64,000 nt of DNA from an uncultured Sphingomonadaceae bacterium. GTDB taxonomy: Bacteria > Pseudomonadota > Alphaproteobacteria > Sphingomonadales > Sphingomonadaceae. The stretch lies in NCBI GenBank assembly GCA_947497455.1, contig CANMGU010000001.1:1736001-1800000 (forward strand), given 5' to 3'. Below, in pieces: positions 28,598-37,658 of this stretch. How positions within the stretch are numbered: position 1 is the stretch's first letter; each line of letters begins with the position of its first letter. The notes under the pieces are model-generated. The model ran no database searches. It had not been told where the DNA came from and was given only the letters and a program-made list of their open reading frames with translations. Position numbers and translations under genes: made by a program.

Positions 28598-28902
28598 GAA
28601 TGCGAGTGTCTTTCGCGTTGTTGTGCTGCTCTGCCCTGCTAGCCTGCTCGACGACTGGCCAAGAACCTGAGATTCCGGAGCGAGGCGTAACACCAGGCTT
28701 TGCCTGCAACAGTGATGGCCTGAGCAAGTTTGTCGGACAAAAAGCTGATAGTGCCACAGGCGCCAGCGCCCTCGCTCAGTCCGGTGCGAAAAGCCTGCGT
28801 TGGATTCCGCCCAATAGCGCTGTGACGATGGATTTTCGTCAGGATCGGCTGAACATCGAATATGATGAGAAGATGGTGATTTCCCGCGTCAATTGCGGTT
28901 AG
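28594..28902 (+). CDS. I78-family peptidase inhibitor-like lipoprotein
   Basis: 102 residues. The N-terminus has a lipoprotein signal (LLACS lipobox, cysteine about residue 18). The body matches the peptidase inhibitor I78 pattern: a cysteine before LSKFVGQ, the SLRWIPPNSAVTMDFRQDRLNI stretch (two parts joined by the conserved T-D pair) and a terminal VISRVNCG with a second cysteine. Other I78 members inhibit serine proteases; here that role is only inferred. It starts within the rnd stop codon (ATGA), with a second possible ATG at 28600. Confidence 0.82.
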   Translation: MRMRVSFALLCCSALLACSTTGQEPEIPERGVTPGFACNSDGLSKFVGQKADSATGASALAQSGAKSLRWIPPNSAVTMDFRQDRLNIEYDEKMVISRVNCG

Positions 28903-28909
28903 TCCGCGC

Positions 28910-30415
28910 CTATTCGGTCACCAATACCGGTTCCAGTTCCAGCAAATTAGCCAATTGTACGTGTCGTTTTGCGACGGCATCGCCGTAGAGCGGCTTCAAG
29001 TCAGCAGCCATGATGATTTCCAGTCGTCCATCAATTTTGCGCAATTGCGTCTGTTCCAGCGGATTGCGGGTACCACCACTCAGACGCTGACCCAGTCGCA
29101 TGGCGAGGCCCCAACAAATAGCCCGTTCTGTCGCCTTCGCGCTTGCAAGCTTACCGCCGCCGGGGAAGATATTATTGCCCCCGCCAAAACTGGTGAACAG
29201 CGCTTGTCCCAGTTGTTCGCGCTCTGCACCAGTTATACCAATCCAATTCCCATGCAGGCCCATTACCAGACCACGCTCGGCTCTGAAGTTTGGATTGGCG
29301 CGCCAGGCAACATCGCCCAGATTGCAGGCCGCTTGCCGGATACGTTGCCACTCGGGCGGGTCCTCTGCAAAAATGGGTGCGATCCATTTGCCGAGCAATT
29401 TGCTGTTGGCCGGGAAACGCGCCTGCGCTGAACCGGAATCTTCAGTCGCCAGCAATAGCGGATCACGCTTGCTTTCCGACTTACTGACATTCTGGAACAG
29501 CAAACCCTCGCGCGCGCCATAAGCAGAGACAATCATCGTGCTGCTGCCGAGATAGCGGACCACGAAGGACAATAGCCATGCGGCATCGTCCAATGTGGGA
29601 ATCCGGGATGTCGACAGACCCGGTACGGCTTTTAGCTTCGCTTTGTTCATCCGCGCCAATTGCCGGACAAGACGGCGTGCTCGTTGCGGCTGCATTTCAT
29701 AATGATGGATGACCGGCAACGGATAGCCGCTGTCAAACATGTCGAGGCGGGCGAGCGAACGCCATGAACCGCCGACCAGATAGAAGGGCAGATCTTGCGC
29801 CTTCTGATCCCAGCCAGTTTTCTTCAGCATCTTGCGCACCTGGCGTTTCAGCTTGTCTTTTCCCTTGGCCCGCAAATCGGCGACCCGCAACACGCCGAGA
29901 GGGAAACTATACCGCTCAAGCACCTTACCCTTATCGATCATGGCAAGTTCCAGGCTGCCTCCGCCAAGATCCCCGACAATGCCGCGCGCATCCGGAATTG
30001 CAGAAAGCACGCCTAAACCGGCCAGTTCAGCTTCTTCTTCACCCTGCAGGACCTGCGTATCAAAGCCAATCTGCGCCGCAATTTTCAACAATTCCCCACC
30101 ATTGCTGGCATCCCGCACCGCCGCGGTTGCGAAGCTTTTGATCGAATCCACATCCATCTGCGCACAAAGCCGATAAAAGCGCTTCAACGCTTGCACGGCC
30201 AAGGCCATTGAATCGTCGGCAATCGCTCCGGTCGTCGCAAGTTCCTTACCCAGACCGGCCATCACTTTTTCGTTGAACAATATGGCGGGGACGCGAGCGG
30301 GTCCCTGATATACGACCAGACGTATCGAATTCGATCCAATGTCGACAATCGCTGTACGGCGGTTGATCCGCGGTGATTTTCTCTTTCTGGTTATCTGCAA
30401 TCCCCCGACCTGCAT
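28910..30415 (-). CDS. ppx: Ppx/GppA-family exopolyphosphatase
   Basis: Hydrolyses polyphosphate from the ends, or pppGpp. 501 residues, cytosolic. The actin-like ATPase fold motifs are AIVDIGSNSIRLVVY, then VLQGEEEAELAGLG and GIVGDLGGGSLELAMI. A C-terminal HD-like region follows the catalytic domain. It lies 13 bp downstream of ppk1 on the same strand, the usual arrangement of the polyphosphate synthesis and degradation pair. Confidence 0.95.
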   Translation of the reverse strand: MQVGGLQITRKRKSPRINRRTAIVDIGSNSIRLVVYQGPARVPAILFNEKVMAGLGKELATTGAIADDSMALAVQALKRFYRLCAQMDVDSIKSFATAAVRDASNGGELLKIAAQIGFDTQVLQGEEEAELAGLGVLSAIPDARGIVGDLGGGSLELAMIDKGKVLERYSFPLGVLRVADLRAKGKDKLKRQVRKMLKKTGWDQKAQDLPFYLVGGSWRSLARLDMFDSGYPLPVIHHYEMQPQRARRLVRQLARMNKAKLKAVPGLSTSRIPTLDDAAWLLSFVVRYLGSSTMIVSAYGAREGLLFQNVSKSESKRDPLLLATEDSGSAQARFPANSKLLGKWIAPIFAEDPPEWQRIRQAACNLGDVAWRANPNFRAERGLVMGLHGNWIGITGAEREQLGQALFTSFGGGNNIFPGGGKLASAKATERAICWGLAMRLGQRLSGGTRNPLEQTQLRKIDGRLEIIMAADLKPLYGDAVAKRHVQLANLLELEPVLVTE

Positions 30416-30428
30416 CTTATTATCGCGA

Positions 30429-32615
30429 TCAGACTTTTTTCTGGCGGCGACGCAAGGAAAGGCGAGGCACAGCAGTACTTTTGTTCAACGCCTTACCGCG
30501 GCCAGATAAGGATGGATTGGTCATAAAATAGCGATGCAGATTGAACGGTTTGTCCAATGATTTGATCCGCGTATAGCTGCCATCAGGATTGAGTTCCCAA
30601 CTTTGTTCGTTATCGATCAAGTTCGCCACCATTACCTGATCCAATATCTGATCATGCACGGTCGCGTTTGTAATCGGCATCATATATTCCACCCGCCGAT
30701 CCAGGTTACGCGGCATCCAGTCTGCAGAACTGATATACAGTGCCGCAGCATCATTGGGCAGGTCAGCACCATTACCAAAAGCCCATATCCGGCTATGCTC
30801 GAGGAAACGGCCAACGACCGATTTTACGCGGATATGATCGGACATGCCAGGCACTCCGGGACGCAAACAACAGATTCCGCGGATAACAAGATCCACCTCC
30901 ACTCCGGCATTGCTTGCAGCATAGAGCTTCTCGATGAGCGCAGGATCGACCAGGGAATTCATCTTCGCCCAGATCATACCAGCCTTTCCAGCCCGTTCGT
31001 TCGCGATTTCCCGATCGATCAGATCCATCAGGTCTTGCCGCATATAGCGCGGCGACATGGATATCATTTCCAGTTTTTCCGGTTCGACATAGCCGGTGAT
31101 GTAATTGAACAGCTGTGCCGCATCTCGCGCTGCTTTTGGATCGGCGGTAAAGAAGCTGAGATCTGTATATATCTTCGCAGTTATCGGGTGATAATTGCCC
31201 GTTCCGAAGTGGCAATATGTTCTATAGCCTTCCTGCTCCTTACGGATAACCATCGAAATTTTCGCATGGGTCTTCCATTCAATAAAACCATAGACGACCT
31301 GCACCCCTGCTCGCTCAAGCGCACTGGCCCAAAGCAGATTTTGCTCCTCGTCAAAACGCGCCTTCAACTCGACAATGGCCGTGACCGACTTTCCAGCCTC
31401 TGCGGCATCGATCAATGCGCGGATCACAGCGGATTGTTTGCCAGCTCGGTAAAGCGTCTGCTTGATCGCAACAACTTCCGGATCGGCTGCCGCTTGTCTC
31501 AGAAATTCAATAACAACTTCAAAGGATTCATAGGGATGATGAACCAAGATGTCCTTGTCACGGATAGCGGCGAAACAATCCCCGCCATGTTCGCGAATCC
31601 GCTCTGGAAACCGCGGACTATAGGGTGTGAACTTCAAGTCCGGTCGATCTTCACTAACCAACAAATCGAGATCACCGATTCCAACCAGACCCTCAACCCG
31701 ACTTTCGGTCGCTCCTTCGGTCAAAAGATTATCTCGCAACATCGCGACAACGATATCGGACAAGCCCGGCCCCATTTCCAGCCGGATAACATCACCTCTC
31801 CGACGCCGCTTAATCGCACTGCGGAAATAGCGCACCAGATCCTCGGCTTCTTCCTCAACCTCAATATCACTGTCGCGAATGATCCGGAAAAGGCCGCTGC
31901 TGGAGACATCATAACCGGGGAAAAGTTGGTCAGAGTAACACTGAATAACCGATTCAACCGAAACATAGGTTGCTGTTTCCCCAGGCACTCTAATGAACCG
32001 AGGCAGGCCCGACGGGATCATCACCAGTTCGCGGATACGCTGGCTGTCCGATTGCCGGACGAGATCGAATACCAGACTCAGCCCCTTGTTCGGAATAAAG
32101 GGGAAAGGATGTGCTGGGTCGAGAGCCTGGGGCGTCAACACCGGAAATATCTGATCGAGGAAATGCTGCTTAAGCCAAATGCCCGCTTCCTGATCCACTT
32201 TATCTGCGGTGAGTACAAAAATATCATCACCCGCTAGCGCGTCAGTAAGCCCGTTCCAGACCTTCTGCTGATTGCCCATCAGCTTGTCACTATGGGCGGC
32301 AATAGCTTGCAACTGCTGTTTCACAGTTAAACCGTCGGCAGAGCGCTCTTCGATATTCTGACGGAATTGACCCACTAGTCCGGCGAAGCGGACCATGAAA
32401 AATTCATCCAGATTATTCCCCGAAATCGACAAAAACCGAAGCCGCTCGAGCAATGGGTGTGAACTATTTTGCGCTTCCTCGATAACGCGATCATTGAAGC
32501 CAAGCCAGCTCAACTCGCGGTTGAAATAGCGTTCTGATCCGCCTTCTTCAAAATGGGCGAGTTTCTCAGTGTCCTCTTCATCGGTATCTGGTGCCTTGGG
32601 GATTAGACTATCCAT
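30429..32615 (-). CDS. ppk1: Polyphosphate kinase 1
   Basis: Synthesises polyphosphate from ATP through a phospho-histidine intermediate. 728 residues. The N-domain begins RYFNRELSWLGFNDRVIEEA, the typical start. The catalytic region includes EVVAIKQTLYRAGK, VELKARFDEEQN and the phosphorylated-histidine segment CHFGTGNYHPITAKIYTDL. The C-terminal domain has RRVEYMMPI. It sits directly against hdaA (no gap between stop and start) and ahead of ppx. Confidence 0.98.
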   Translation of the reverse strand: MDSLIPKAPDTDEEDTEKLAHFEEGGSERYFNRELSWLGFNDRVIEEAQNSSHPLLERLRFLSISGNNLDEFFMVRFAGLVGQFRQNIEERSADGLTVKQQLQAIAAHSDKLMGNQQKVWNGLTDALAGDDIFVLTADKVDQEAGIWLKQHFLDQIFPVLTPQALDPAHPFPFIPNKGLSLVFDLVRQSDSQRIRELVMIPSGLPRFIRVPGETATYVSVESVIQCYSDQLFPGYDVSSSGLFRIIRDSDIEVEEEAEDLVRYFRSAIKRRRRGDVIRLEMGPGLSDIVVAMLRDNLLTEGATESRVEGLVGIGDLDLLVSEDRPDLKFTPYSPRFPERIREHGGDCFAAIRDKDILVHHPYESFEVVIEFLRQAAADPEVVAIKQTLYRAGKQSAVIRALIDAAEAGKSVTAIVELKARFDEEQNLLWASALERAGVQVVYGFIEWKTHAKISMVIRKEQEGYRTYCHFGTGNYHPITAKIYTDLSFFTADPKAARDAAQLFNYITGYVEPEKLEMISMSPRYMRQDLMDLIDREIANERAGKAGMIWAKMNSLVDPALIEKLYAASNAGVEVDLVIRGICCLRPGVPGMSDHIRVKSVVGRFLEHSRIWAFGNGADLPNDAAALYISSADWMPRNLDRRVEYMMPITNATVHDQILDQVMVANLIDNEQSWELNPDGSYTRIKSLDKPFNLHRYFMTNPSLSGRGKALNKSTAVPRLSLRRRQKKV

Positions 32616-33242
32616 TCAACCTTCCTCAATATCCGGTTTTTCAGATTCAGCTTCATGCTGCGCCAGTGCTGCCTTGGCGATGCCACGTGTGATTGACCTT
32701 TTCCTCTCTATAGCAAGAACATTCATTTTTTGTGCCAAAAGCTGAACATTCTGATAACTGCGTTCCATACGTTTTCCGAGATAGGACAAGGCATCTTCGG
32801 ATATCGATAACCCTCGCAAAGTAAAATATTTCTGAAATAGACCAATGATCATCTCTTCATCCGGTGAACCGATCTCAATCAAAATCGAGGCCGCCAAACG
32901 GGATTTGAGATCAGGCAAGCGCACTTCCCAAAGCGGGACGTGGCGGTCAGACATCAACAATAGCGGTTGCTTGTCCGACTGAGACTGATTCCAAAGATGA
33001 AAAAGTTCATCGTCAGCAACGGAGTGCGCATCGGCGACATATCGACCTCCGCTTTGGCTAGCGAATTTTCGAGCCATGGCCTGTTTGCCAGCACCATGCG
33101 AACCGATCAATATCGCCGTTCCATTGGGCCAGCGGCCCCATTGCTCCAACTGTTGATGCGTCTGCAAGTTGCAGTCGGTCACCAGATAGCCTGTATCCTC
33201 ATGAACGGAATCAATATCTAAAGGAAGGGCGAACTGGCTCAC
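32616..33242 (-). CDS. hdaA: DnaA regulatory inactivator HdaA
   Basis: AAA+ protein related to DnaA domain III; in Caulobacter HdaA promotes DnaA inactivation with the beta clamp. 208 residues from GTG 33242. The N-terminus QFALPL (residues 3-8) fits the beta-clamp-binding motif of Hda. The P-loop reads GSHGAGKQAMA: the lysine is present but the following Ser/Thr is glutamine. The Walker B-like strand is LLLMSD. It is in the operon DUF2066-hdaA-ppk1-ppx, with a GTGA overlap to the upstream gene. Confidence 0.9.
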   Translation of the reverse strand: MSQFALPLDIDSVHEDTGYLVTDCNLQTHQQLEQWGRWPNGTAILIGSHGAGKQAMARKFASQSGGRYVADAHSVADDELFHLWNQSQSDKQPLLLMSDRHVPLWEVRLPDLKSRLAASILIEIGSPDEEMIIGLFQKYFTLRGLSISEDALSYLGKRMERSYQNVQLLAQKMNVLAIERKRSITRGIAKAALAQHEAESEKPDIEEG

Positions 33243-34576
33243 TGATTTTGCTCATCACTCCCGGAATCGGATCCGTCAGCAGGTGGTGGATTTGCTGGCG
33301 CTCCTCCACCTCGACTGATCCGGAGCGCACCGGCCCCTTGCTGAACCTGCCAGCCTTTCGCACGCAGCGCCGACGCCAGAGTAGTCAGATTGCCTGCATA
33401 GGAGACCTGCATGACTGAAACACCCCCAAGAGCCAAACTCGCCGTGGAAGCAGAAGATACGCCAGCCACAGACCGTACTGAAGACTCTCCACGACTAACT
33501 GCACCGACATCCGGCGTATCAAATTGCACCGAAACCGTTATCGTCGGCCCAGTAGGAGCGACAGCGGTGCTTGCCTCACTCACGGCATCCGCTGCACCTG
33601 CGTTGGATGATTCGCTGCTTTCCGCGCTGCCTTCAGCGGCCAATTCTGCCTCTATTTCGAGTTCCAGCGCGGCCAAATCAAAATCATCTTCGATCACCAA
33701 AGATTTGTCCGTCTTTAAAATACCTCGCGACAATGCACGGGTATAAATCGTGTCCAACCGGGCAATCGCCTGATCCATCATTGCAGGGATCGCATCGGTC
33801 GATTTCGTTTTCAGTGAAAAACTGTCGATGAACTTACTATCCGGACCATAGCGCGCCGAAAAATGTGCTGTCACCGGTCCTCCTGGATATTCTCGCTCCA
33901 CACGAACAATCGGGATGATGACATCGGCAGCGCTGAATTGATCCAAAATCGTCCGCCACCATCTGCGATCGCGACGCTCTGCCTGCCCTGCGGTCAGCAC
34001 CAAGGACTCGCTGTCAGTGCCATAAGGACGGACATAATCAATAGCACTGTCACCTGATCTAAAGCGCGCCCATGCTTTTTGCCATTCAGTTTTATTCTCA
34101 AAGACCTGAGGAGATCCACCGCTCCACATAATCGGCAAAACGAGCAATGGAGGAGACCGCAAACGCCGTCCGCTTACCCCCAGAATCTGACCAGCGCGGG
34201 CGCGATCAAACATCACACCAAGCGTTGCGATATACCGTTTGGGCCCTATTTGCTCTTCTTCGACGATGATCGCGGAAACGATATTGTTGAGAGCGCCATC
34301 GGATAAGCCCCCTGTCTTGCCGCCCTGGGTCCGCGCATATAACATTTTCCAAGCCTTGCGCTGGGCTTCTTCCCAACCATTTTTCCGCGCCTCAAAAGCA
34401 TTGCTGCCTTTGGTATCAACCTCAACACCGAAGACCTCAAAATCCCCGGTGCTTGCCAACGGCGCCACACCGCGATCACTGCCTTCCAATTGCGCATAGA
34501 CAACGCCGGCCAAGGTCAGACCAAGCGCCGTAACAATTGCGATCAAATATGTTTTAAAACTGGTAAAAAATCTCAT
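33239..34576 (-). CDS. DUF2066-containing exported protein
   Basis: 445 residues. An N-terminal signal or anchor sequence (about 6-28) ends at VVYAQ. The middle has the DUF2066 features: EAQRKAWKMLYARTQGG, VEEEQIGPKRYIATLGVMFDRA and the PPLLVLPIM strand; no biochemical function is known for this family. The C-terminal 100 residues are low-complexity Ser/Ala/Glu with a last strand-rich part and a GSDSGSDEQ tail. ATG 34576 has a purine-rich site and was preferred to GTG 34612. It is the first gene of the hdaA-ppk1-ppx operon and diverges from purM. Confidence 0.85.
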   Translation of the reverse strand: MRFFTSFKTYLIAIVTALGLTLAGVVYAQLEGSDRGVAPLASTGDFEVFGVEVDTKGSNAFEARKNGWEEAQRKAWKMLYARTQGGKTGGLSDGALNNIVSAIIVEEEQIGPKRYIATLGVMFDRARAGQILGVSGRRLRSPPLLVLPIMWSGGSPQVFENKTEWQKAWARFRSGDSAIDYVRPYGTDSESLVLTAGQAERRDRRWWRTILDQFSAADVIIPIVRVEREYPGGPVTAHFSARYGPDSKFIDSFSLKTKSTDAIPAMMDQAIARLDTIYTRALSRGILKTDKSLVIEDDFDLAALELEIEAELAAEGSAESSESSNAGAADAVSEASTAVAPTGPTITVSVQFDTPDVGAVSRGESSVRSVAGVSSASTASLALGGVSVMQVSYAGNLTTLASALRAKGWQVQQGAGALRISRGGGAPANPPPADGSDSGSDEQNQ

Positions 34577-34638
34577 TTCCGCTCTTTTGACGATTATGAC
34601 GTGGAAATCCACCCACGACTTGTCTAATCGCCTATTTT

Positions 34639-35757
34639 ATGAATGATAAACAGAATCACGGCCGAAATGAACCGGAATCATACACCTATGCGAAAGCCGG
34701 TGTGTCGATTGAGGCAGGAAACGCTCTGGTCAAGGCGATTGCCCCACTTGCAAAAGCAACGGCACGGCCAGGGGCCAATGCTGAGCTCGGTGGGTTTGGT
34801 GGTTTTTTTGACCTGAAATCCGCTGGTTACAATGACCCCTTACTGGTTGCGGCCAATGATGGCGTTGGCACCAAACTAAAACTGGCAATCGATCATGACC
34901 GCCACGACAATGTCGGCATTGATTTGGTCGCGATGTGTGTGAACGACCTCATTGTTCAGGGCGCCGAACCATTATTTTTCCTCGACTATTTCGCGACCGG
35001 AAAACTTGAAAACGGTGTTGCCGAGAGGGTTGTTGCTGGCATTGCAGAAGGCTGCAAAATGGCAGGTTGCGCGTTGATAGGCGGCGAGACCGCCGAGATG
35101 CCTGGCATGTATGCCGATGGTGACTATGATTTGGCCGGTTTTTGTGTCGGTGCTGTTGAGCGCGACAAGGCGGTTACCGGGGCGCAGCTTGAAGATGGTG
35201 ATATCCTTATAGGTCTATCATCATCGGGCATCCATTCGAATGGTTATTCCCTTGTCCGCCGTCTTGCCGAAGATAAAGAATGGAAGCTGGATCGCCCGGC
35301 TCTTTTTGATCCTGACATACTGTTGATCGAGGCCTTGATCGCGCCCACACGGATATATGTGAAGTCTTTACTGCCGCTGATGCAATCCGGCAGAATCAAA
35401 GCACTGGCGCATATAACCGGTGGTGGCCTGCTGGAAAATGTTCCCCGCGTGCTGCCAGAAGACCTTCATGCTCATGTGGATGCTACAAGCTGGCAGCAGC
35501 CACGCCTTATGGCATTCCTTCAGGCACAGGGGAATATTGAACCGGAAGAAATGGCACGCACATTCAATTGCGGTATCGGAATGATAATCGCCGTGTCTCC
35601 GGATGAACTGGTGTCTGTTTCCCGCGACCTCGAGGCAGCCGGAGAAACCGTACATCAGGTGGGCGTGATTAGAACAGGAACCAAAGGCTGTACCGTTTCA
35701 GGCAACGCCGGGACATGGTCTGCGCGTAGCGATTGGACCGCCAGTCATGCAGGCTGA
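34639..35757 (+). CDS. purM: Phosphoribosylformylglycinamidine cyclo-ligase
   Basis: AIR synthetase, fifth step of purine synthesis. 372 residues, normal length. The start [17 protein letters not shown], the ATP-site sequence [11 protein letters not shown], the conserved [20 protein letters not shown] (split by the D-L pair) and [11 protein letters not shown] are all in place. The stop is followed after 6 bp by purN. Confidence 0.98.
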   Translation: MNDKQNHGRNEPESYTYAKAGVSIEAGNALVKAIAPLAKATARPGANAELGGFGGFFDLKSAGYNDPLLVAANDGVGTKLKLAIDHDRHDNVGIDLVAMCVNDLIVQGAEPLFFLDYFATGKLENGVAERVVAGIAEGCKMAGCALIGGETAEMPGMYADGDYDLAGFCVGAVERDKAVTGAQLEDGDILIGLSSSGIHSNGYSLVRRLAEDKEWKLDRPALFDPDILLIEALIAPTRIYVKSLLPLMQSGRIKALAHITGGGLLENVPRVLPEDLHAHVDATSWQQPRLMAFLQAQGNIEPEEMARTFNCGIGMIIAVSPDELVSVSRDLEAAGETVHQVGVIRTGTKGCTVSGNAGTWSARSDWTASHAG

Positions 35758-35763
35758 CACCTG

Positions 35764-36729
35764 ATGAAGGACCGGGTAAAAGTCGCTGTACTGATATCCG
35801 GCCGCGGGTCGAATATGGCTGCGCTTGTCTATGCTGCCAAAGCAGATGACTGCCCGTTCGAAGTGGCCCTTGTGGCTTCGAATGTACCCGATGCTCCTGG
35901 CCTTCTGCTCGCCAAAGCGGAAGGCATTGATATATTTACACATACGCATCATGGATTGAGCCGCGAAGAGCATGACCAGATCATGCACGATGCCATTGTT
36001 GAAGCCGGTGCCGATTATATCGTCTTGGCAGGGTATATGCGGATACTAAGCGATGAATTTGTCGCCAAGTGGCAGGATCATATGCTCAACATTCACCCTA
36101 GCCTTCTGCCCAAATATAAGGGACTAGATACGTACCAACGCGCCTTGGATGCAGGCGATGAACAGGCCGGGTGCAGTGTACATCTTGTCACACCCACACT
36201 GGATGATGGCCCCGTTCTGGCCCAGACAAAAGTAGCGATCTTACCGGACGATGACGCCGAGACATTGGCTGATCGTGTACTGATCGCCGAGCATCAGCTT
36301 TATGCTTCTACCCTCGCACAATATATTACTCGGGAAACCGACCCGGACTGGATATTGAACCAGGTTCGCAAACATGCTCTAGCGCTGGAAGAAACATACG
36401 AGCGCCCTAGTTTTGGTACCCCGGGTTGGCGTGTTGGCAGCGAAAAAACCGGGAAATATTTTGCGTATTTTTCGCTGCGCCATTTTGGTGAAAGTGGAAC
36501 CTCTGTATTTGTCAAAACCAGCGGGTTGGACGAACAAAGTGCACTTCTAGATGCCGATCCCGATCTCTATTTCGCGCCGAAATTTTACGGTAAGTCCGGT
36601 TGGATTGCCATTCGATTGGATACAGGTCGCACCGATTGGGACCATATTGCCGACTGGCTCAAGAAAAGCTGGCATATGGTTGCACCGAAAAAGCTCACCA
36701 AAATGATGGATATCGCGGAAGAATTTTAA
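35764..36729 (+). CDS. purN: Phosphoribosylglycinamide formyltransferase fused to a YjbR-like domain
   Basis: GAR transformylase, third step of purine synthesis, with an extra domain. Residues 1-190 are a complete PurN: VLISGRGSNMAAL, the catalytic N109 and H111 in NIHPSLLPKYKG and D147 in LDDGP. Residues 195-321 match the MmcQ/YjbR family (double-wing fold): LEETYERPSFGTPGWRV, YFAYFSLR, KFYGKSGWIAIRLD, WLKKSWHMVAP. PurN normally stops near 190-220 residues, so this is a natural fusion without an internal stop or frame change. The role of the second domain is unknown. Confidence 0.93.
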   Translation: MKDRVKVAVLISGRGSNMAALVYAAKADDCPFEVALVASNVPDAPGLLLAKAEGIDIFTHTHHGLSREEHDQIMHDAIVEAGADYIVLAGYMRILSDEFVAKWQDHMLNIHPSLLPKYKGLDTYQRALDAGDEQAGCSVHLVTPTLDDGPVLAQTKVAILPDDDAETLADRVLIAEHQLYASTLAQYITRETDPDWILNQVRKHALALEETYERPSFGTPGWRVGSEKTGKYFAYFSLRHFGESGTSVFVKTSGLDEQSALLDADPDLYFAPKFYGKSGWIAIRLDTGRTDWDHIADWLKKSWHMVAPKKLTKMMDIAEEF

Positions 36730-36896
36730 GGATATTCGCATCGCGGTGCAGAACAACAAATTCGAGCGACAAGGAGGAGGGAGGATTTGTCGATCGTATT
36801 TTGAATCTGGGATGACAGTTCCGTCCGCGATGCTTGCATATCTATTAGTCTAGTATCGCAAGTATACAGATACGGTATTTGGGCCGTAGTTTACAT

Positions 36897-37553
36897 TTAC
36901 ATGCCAGCTTCAACAGCAAGTCGCACCATATCGGCCGCGCTGGGGGCTTCCAATCGCTTCATCAATATTGCCCGATGCATTTTGATGGTACGTTCACTGA
37001 GGTTTAACTCATGCGCAATTTGCTTATTTAGCAATCCCTTGGCAATGTACTTTAAGACTTCACGTTGCCTTTTGGACAGATCCTTGACGATTTCCGTTGC
37101 ACGCATACGCCTGGCCTTCGCCAGACTCGGGCCGTCACTATCAATCTCCACCTGCGACCCCAGAAAATATTCCAGTTCGCCATCATCATCAAAAAATGGG
37201 GCAACCAAAACAGCATTTTGAAATGGCGTACCGTCTTTCTTGTAGTTCAGTATTTCCACTAATACGGGCTTACGTTCGCGCACACCGCGGCGGATCTCTT
37301 CAGTTAACCAGGGTTCGGTTGCAGGCCCAGCCAAAAACCGGCAGTTGCGCCCGATAATAAAGTCAGGATCATAACCGGTAAGATCAGAGAAAGCCTGATT
37401 GGATGCCACGATAGGATTATCCGGTAATCGCGGGTTACTGATCACCGATGCAATCGGACTGTTCTCAATGAGCGCTTTCATTGAGCTGTTGGGCAAATCA
37501 ACCTTGGGAACAGCCTGCTGTTCTACGTTCTTATTCCCATCCTCTACATTCAT
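36897..37553 (-). CDS. LOV-HTH blue-light transcription factor (EL222-like)
   Basis: One-component photoreceptor and DNA-binding regulator. 218 residues. A LOV domain (about 25-135) has the flavin-adduct motif GRNCRFLAG with Cys71, followed by [19 protein letters not shown] and YFLGSQVE. A Jalpha-like linker leads to a LuxR-type HTH (about 155-218): [19 protein letters not shown] (start of the domain) and [11 protein letters not shown]. From memory the domain order, length and many of these stretches agree with EL222 of Erythrobacter litoralis, which dimerises and binds DNA in blue light. It is a single gene, convergent with purN. Targets are unknown. Confidence 0.93.
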   Translation of the reverse strand: MNVEDGNKNVEQQAVPKVDLPNSSMKALIENSPIASVISNPRLPDNPIVASNQAFSDLTGYDPDFIIGRNCRFLAGPATEPWLTEEIRRGVRERKPVLVEILNYKKDGTPFQNAVLVAPFFDDDGELEYFLGSQVEIDSDGPSLAKARRMRATEIVKDLSKRQREVLKYIAKGLLNKQIAHELNLSERTIKMHRAILMKRLEAPSAADMVRLAVEAGM

Positions 37554-37658
37554 GCCTTAAACTTAGTCTATTCCAGCCGGTTATAGCAAGTGGAATGCCT
37601 TATAATTGGGCAGGTGCCGCTTCTTGGTTTGTTTCTTTGCAGGCATTTGATTCCGATA

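Noticed and set aside
30603-32237. A 544-codon open frame on the plus strand opposite ppk1
   Set aside because: It is an antisense shadow: ppk1 shows all family motifs on the minus strand, and the plus-strand translation resembles nothing and is rich in rare residue patterns.
36855-36890. TACGG/CCGTA inverted repeat after the LOV-HTH gene
   Set aside because: Only 5 bp per arm and no U-tract, so I do not call a terminator.
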